Assembly: GCF_900187265.1 (NCBI RefSeq)
Contig: NZ_LT906450.1
Span: 682,001-746,000 of the forward strand
Source: Rhodococcus rhodochrous
Lineage (GTDB): Bacteria; Actinomycetota; Actinomycetes; Mycobacteriales; Mycobacteriaceae
DNA: 64,000 nucleotides
Direction of reading: 5' to 3'
The first letter of the stretch is position 1. The number at the start of each line of letters is the position of its first letter. Both the position numbers and the translations under genes were made by a program. Below the pieces are notes generated by a model. It worked only from the letters and a program-made list of their open reading frames with translations, searched no databases and had not been told where the DNA came from. Positions 61,800 to 64,000 of this stretch are shown piece after piece.

Positions 61800-63311
61800 T
61801 CAGGTGGGGTCGGGTTCGCCGGCCTCACCCGGCGCGATCAGCGCGCGCCCGGCAGCGCCGGTGTTGGCGAGAGTGTCGAGGAACGAACGGGCCCAGCGAT
61901 CCACGTCGTGCGTGAGCACCTGACGGCGCAGCGCACGCATCCTCTTGCGGCCGTCCTCGCGCGGCACCTCGATCGCGGCCTGGATCTTGTCCTTGACGTC
62001 CTCGAGGTCGTGCGGGTTGCACTGGAACGACTGCCGCAGTTCGGCTGCGGCACCGGTGAACTCGCTGAGCACCAACGCGCCGCCGAGATCGCTGCGGCAC
62101 GCGATGTACTCCTTGGCGACGAGATTCATACCGTCGCGCAAGGGGGTCACGAGCATGACGTCGGCCGCGACGAAGAACGCGATGAGCTCGTCGCGGGGGA
62201 CCGGCCGGTGGATGTAGTGCACCACCGGACGCCCCACCTCGGCGTACTCGCCGTTGATGCGGCTGACCGTCCGCTCGATCTCGCCGCGCATGTGGACGTA
62301 GGAATCGACGCGCTCCCGGCTCGGGGTCGCGAGCTGCACCATCACGGTGTCCTTCGGGTCCATGCGACCCTCGGCGAGGAGTTCGTGCACCGCGTCGAGC
62401 CGCACGTCGATGCCCTTGGTGTAGTCGAGCCGGTCGACGCCGAGCAGGATCTTCTTCGGGTTGCCGAGTTCCTTGCGCAACGCCTTGGCACGATCGCGGA
62501 TCGCCTTGCTGCGCGACTGCTGGTCGAGCCGGCCCGATTCGATGGAGATGGGGAAGGCACCGACACGCACCGAGCGGAAGCCGACCTGGACCACGCCGAG
62601 CTTCGACCGGATACCGATGTTGCCGCGGGAGGTCTGGGCCCCTGCCAGACGTCGGGCGAGATACAGGAAGTTCTGGGCACCACCGGGGAGGTGGAAGCCG
62701 ATGAGATCGGCGCCGAGGAGACCCTCGACGATCTCGGTGCGCCACGGCAGCTGCATGAACAGCTCGATCGGCGGGAACGGGATGTGCAGGAAGAAGCCGA
62801 TCGTCAGATCGGGGCGGAGCATCCGCAGCATCTTCGGCACCAGCTGCAGCTGGTAGTCCTGGATCCAGACGGTCGCGCCCTCCGCGGCGGCCTTCGCGGT
62901 CTCCTCCGCGAAGCGGCGGTTGATCTCGACGTAGGAGTTCCACCATTCGCGCCGGTACTCCGGGCGCACGATCACGTCGTGGTAGAGCGGCCACAGCGTG
63001 GCGTTGGAGAACCCCTCGTAGTAGTCGGCGATGTCCTCGGTGCTCAACCGCACCGAGTGCAGGGTCAGACCGTCCTCGACGATGACGCCGGACTCGGCGT
63101 CGGCCACACCGGCCCAGCCGACCCAGGCGCCGTTGTTCGAACGCAGGATCGGCTCGAGCGCGGTGACGAGGCCGCCCGGACTGCGCTTCCAGCGGGTGGT
63201 GCCGTCGGGAAGCCGTTCGAGGTCGACCGGCAGGCGATTGGCGACGACCACGAAGTCCGACCCGGCGTGCGAGTCGTGGTTCCCCGCTGCGTCCGCTTCG
63301 CCTGCTGTCAC
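61800..63311 (-). CDS. otsA: Trehalose-6-phosphate synthase OtsA
   Basis: A 503-residue GT20 glycosyltransferase ([44 protein letters not shown] in parts; [18 protein letters not shown] in part; [17 protein letters not shown]). It joins glucose from a nucleotide sugar to glucose-6-phosphate. Next to mam4B as in Rv3490-Rv3492c. About 25 Asp/Gly-rich residues precede the fold. The start at 63311 (ATG in GTGACAGC..., reading GTG on the minus strand) is the furthest upstream plausible codon. Confidence 0.93.
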   Translation of the reverse strand: MTAGEADAAGNHDSHAGSDFVVVANRLPVDLERLPDGTTRWKRSPGGLVTALEPILRSNNGAWVGWAGVADAESGVIVEDGLTLHSVRLSTEDIADYYEGFSNATLWPLYHDVIVRPEYRREWWNSYVEINRRFAEETAKAAAEGATVWIQDYQLQLVPKMLRMLRPDLTIGFFLHIPFPPIELFMQLPWRTEIVEGLLGADLIGFHLPGGAQNFLYLARRLAGAQTSRGNIGIRSKLGVVQVGFRSVRVGAFPISIESGRLDQQSRSKAIRDRAKALRKELGNPKKILLGVDRLDYTKGIDVRLDAVHELLAEGRMDPKDTVMVQLATPSRERVDSYVHMRGEIERTVSRINGEYAEVGRPVVHYIHRPVPRDELIAFFVAADVMLVTPLRDGMNLVAKEYIACRSDLGGALVLSEFTGAAAELRQSFQCNPHDLEDVKDKIQAAIEVPREDGRKRMRALRRQVLTHDVDRWARSFLDTLANTGAAGRALIAPGEAGEPDPT

Positions 63312-63334
63312 GTTGTGGTCCTCTTTCGGGGCCG

Positions 63335-63404
63335 GTGCCGTCGCCGGCCCGGCAGGGTGGGTGCCGTCACCGGCCCGGCAGGGTGGGTGCCGTCACCGGC
63401 ACCG
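63335..63404. repeat. 26-bp tandem repeats upstream of otsA
   Basis: Two full 26-bp units (63335-63360 and 63361-63386), differing at one base, and an 18-bp partial third (63387-63404); the unit begins GTGCCGTCACCGGCCCGG. They fill most of the 111-bp gap between the small gene ending at 63423 and the otsA start, on the otsA leader side. Confidence 0.85.
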
Positions 63405-63422
63405 TGGTGGGTGTCGTGCTCG

Positions 63423-63593
63423 TCAGTGCTTGTCGCTGGGACCGATGCCGAGCATCGACAGCAGCATGCGGCACTCGTCCGCATTCTCTGCGTAGGCGGC
63501 GACGACTCGCTGCGCCTGTCGTGCGGTTTCGTCGGCGACGGGTTCGAGATCCTCGTCGGCGATGTCGTTCGCGGTGGTCGGGTCCGCGGCCAT
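63423..63593 (-). CDS. Small conserved acidic protein upstream of otsA
   Basis: A 56-residue acidic helical protein (LEPVADETARQAQRVVAAYA; DECRMLLSMLGIGP). GGAGGACATC precedes the ATG at 63593. Small proteins of this kind occur beside otsA in related actinobacteria (Rv3489 position). Function unknown; it is probably co-transcribed with otsA. Confidence 0.72.
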   Translation of the reverse strand: MAADPTTANDIADEDLEPVADETARQAQRVVAAYAENADECRMLLSMLGIGPSDKH

Positions 63594-63827
63594 GATGTCC
63601 TCCCGGGGTCGCTGCTCTGTGCGAGCACGCATCGTCCTTCGACTCTAGGAGAATCGGACAGCTCGCCGCCACCCGCCTTCCGAGGTCGGTCCTGGCACGG
63701 TCCTGCACGTCTACGTCGCGGTACCGTAGGACGGTCGTGCTGTAGGTACACCGTGTGTGTTTCCGGTGCGCGACGTCACGGCGCCGACCCGCGGCGCACA
63801 ACCGCGCTCTCGTCGAGGAAGGTATTC

Positions 63828-64000
63828 ATGCCCATTGCCACCGTGAACGGCATCCCGCTGAACTACCAGGTCAAGGGAACGGGCGATCTCGTCGTCCTCA
63901 TCATGGGAACGGGTAGTCCGGGACGCGTGTGGGATCTGCACCAGGTGCCCGCGCTCGTGAAGGCCGGCTACCGGGTCGCCACCTTCGACAACCGCGGCAT
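63828..64000 (+). CDS. Alpha/beta-hydrolase, N-terminal fragment
   Basis: The first 57 residues before the right edge: MPIATVNGIPLNYQVKGTG, VVLIMGTGSPGRVW (oxyanion region) and GYRVATFDNRG, typical of epoxide-hydrolase/haloperoxidase-like alpha/beta-hydrolases. GAGGAAGG lies 7 nt before the ATG. Catalytic residues lie beyond the window. The 234 bp upstream (63594-63827) hold its promoter and no other gene I can support. Confidence 0.8.
   Translation, partial: MPIATVNGIPLNYQVKGTGDLVVLIMGTGSPGRVWDLHQVPALVKAGYRVATFDNRG

Noticed and set aside
63335-63404. Possible CRISPR array
   Set aside because: Units are directly adjacent without spacers and only two and a half copies exist.

Overview
This is a high-GC (roughly 65-70%) actinobacterial chromosome segment. 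Codon use, gene content and near-perfect gene-order agreement with the Mycobacterium tuberculosis cholesterol regulon (Rv3490-Rv3506 and Rv3515c-Rv3549c) point to a Rhodococcus-like organism. Most of the window is steroid uptake and catabolism. At least six promoters carry 14-bp boxes that match the KstR consensus TnnAACnnGTTnnA exactly or with one mismatch.

Layout. 1-4721 (minus): an overlapping operon for removal of the last sterol side-chain carbons (MaoC, DUF35, ChsH1, Ltp2 and two acyl-CoA dehydrogenases; the last is cut by the window edge). The ChsH2-type subunit, a MaoC-DUF35 fusion in M. tuberculosis, is two separate genes here. 4911-6598 (plus): two SDR dehydrogenases (Rv3549c and Rv3548c types). 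6654-7313 (minus): an acetyltransferase with a gyrase-A-like coiled coil fused in front. 7404-9042 (minus): fadA5 and a ddn-like gene, divergent from cyp125 (9224-10477). 10542-12808: a winged-helix regulator, a small PH-like protein, a YqeB-like membrane protein and a TetR regulator. 12888-17994 (minus): OB-fold protein, ltp4, ltp3, a luciferase-like oxidoreductase, a SnoaL-like protein and a MobA-like transferase, starting from a KstR box shared with a divergent Rv3520c-type gene. 19199-24591: an acyl-CoA ligase, echA19, fadD19 and a nitronate-monooxygenase-like gene.

24733-35716: a TetR regulator, a degenerate secreted lipase-like protein, then a divergent, tightly packed seven-gene plus-strand block: multicopper oxidase, alpha/beta hydrolase, DUF2236 (MpaB/Lcp-type) oxygenase, CrtC/AttH-like protein, homogentisate 1,2-dioxygenase, aldehyde dehydrogenase and family III CoA-transferase. 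It has no KstR box. I consider it the best candidate for an undescribed pathway, possibly degradation of a prenylated hydroquinone or another isoprenoid-aromatic compound. 35868-36998 is a KstR-boxed nitronate-monooxygenase-like gene.

37015-45879 (minus): a complete second mce operon (yrbEA, yrbEB, mceA-F) without mam genes, followed by a DUF3253 gene. It lies 119 bp downstream of, and codirectional with, fadE26-fadE27-fadD17 (49953-45999). From the opposite side of a KstR box run fdxD and hsd4A, and then the whole mce4 steroid importer operon (yrbE4AB, mce4A-F, mam4A, mam4B; 51799-61789). The window closes with otsA (trehalose-6-phosphate synthase), a small conserved protein and the start of an alpha/beta hydrolase.

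How the genes fit together: Mce4 imports sterol. Cyp125 oxidises C26/C27 and FadD19 makes the CoA ester. FadE26/FadE27, EchA19, Hsd4A-type dehydrogenases and FadA5 run the beta-oxidation cycles. The FadE pair, the ChsH-type hydratase and Ltp2 remove the last three carbons to give a C19 17-ketosteroid. Ltp3/Ltp4, the DUF35 proteins and FadD17 probably serve other or branched side chains.
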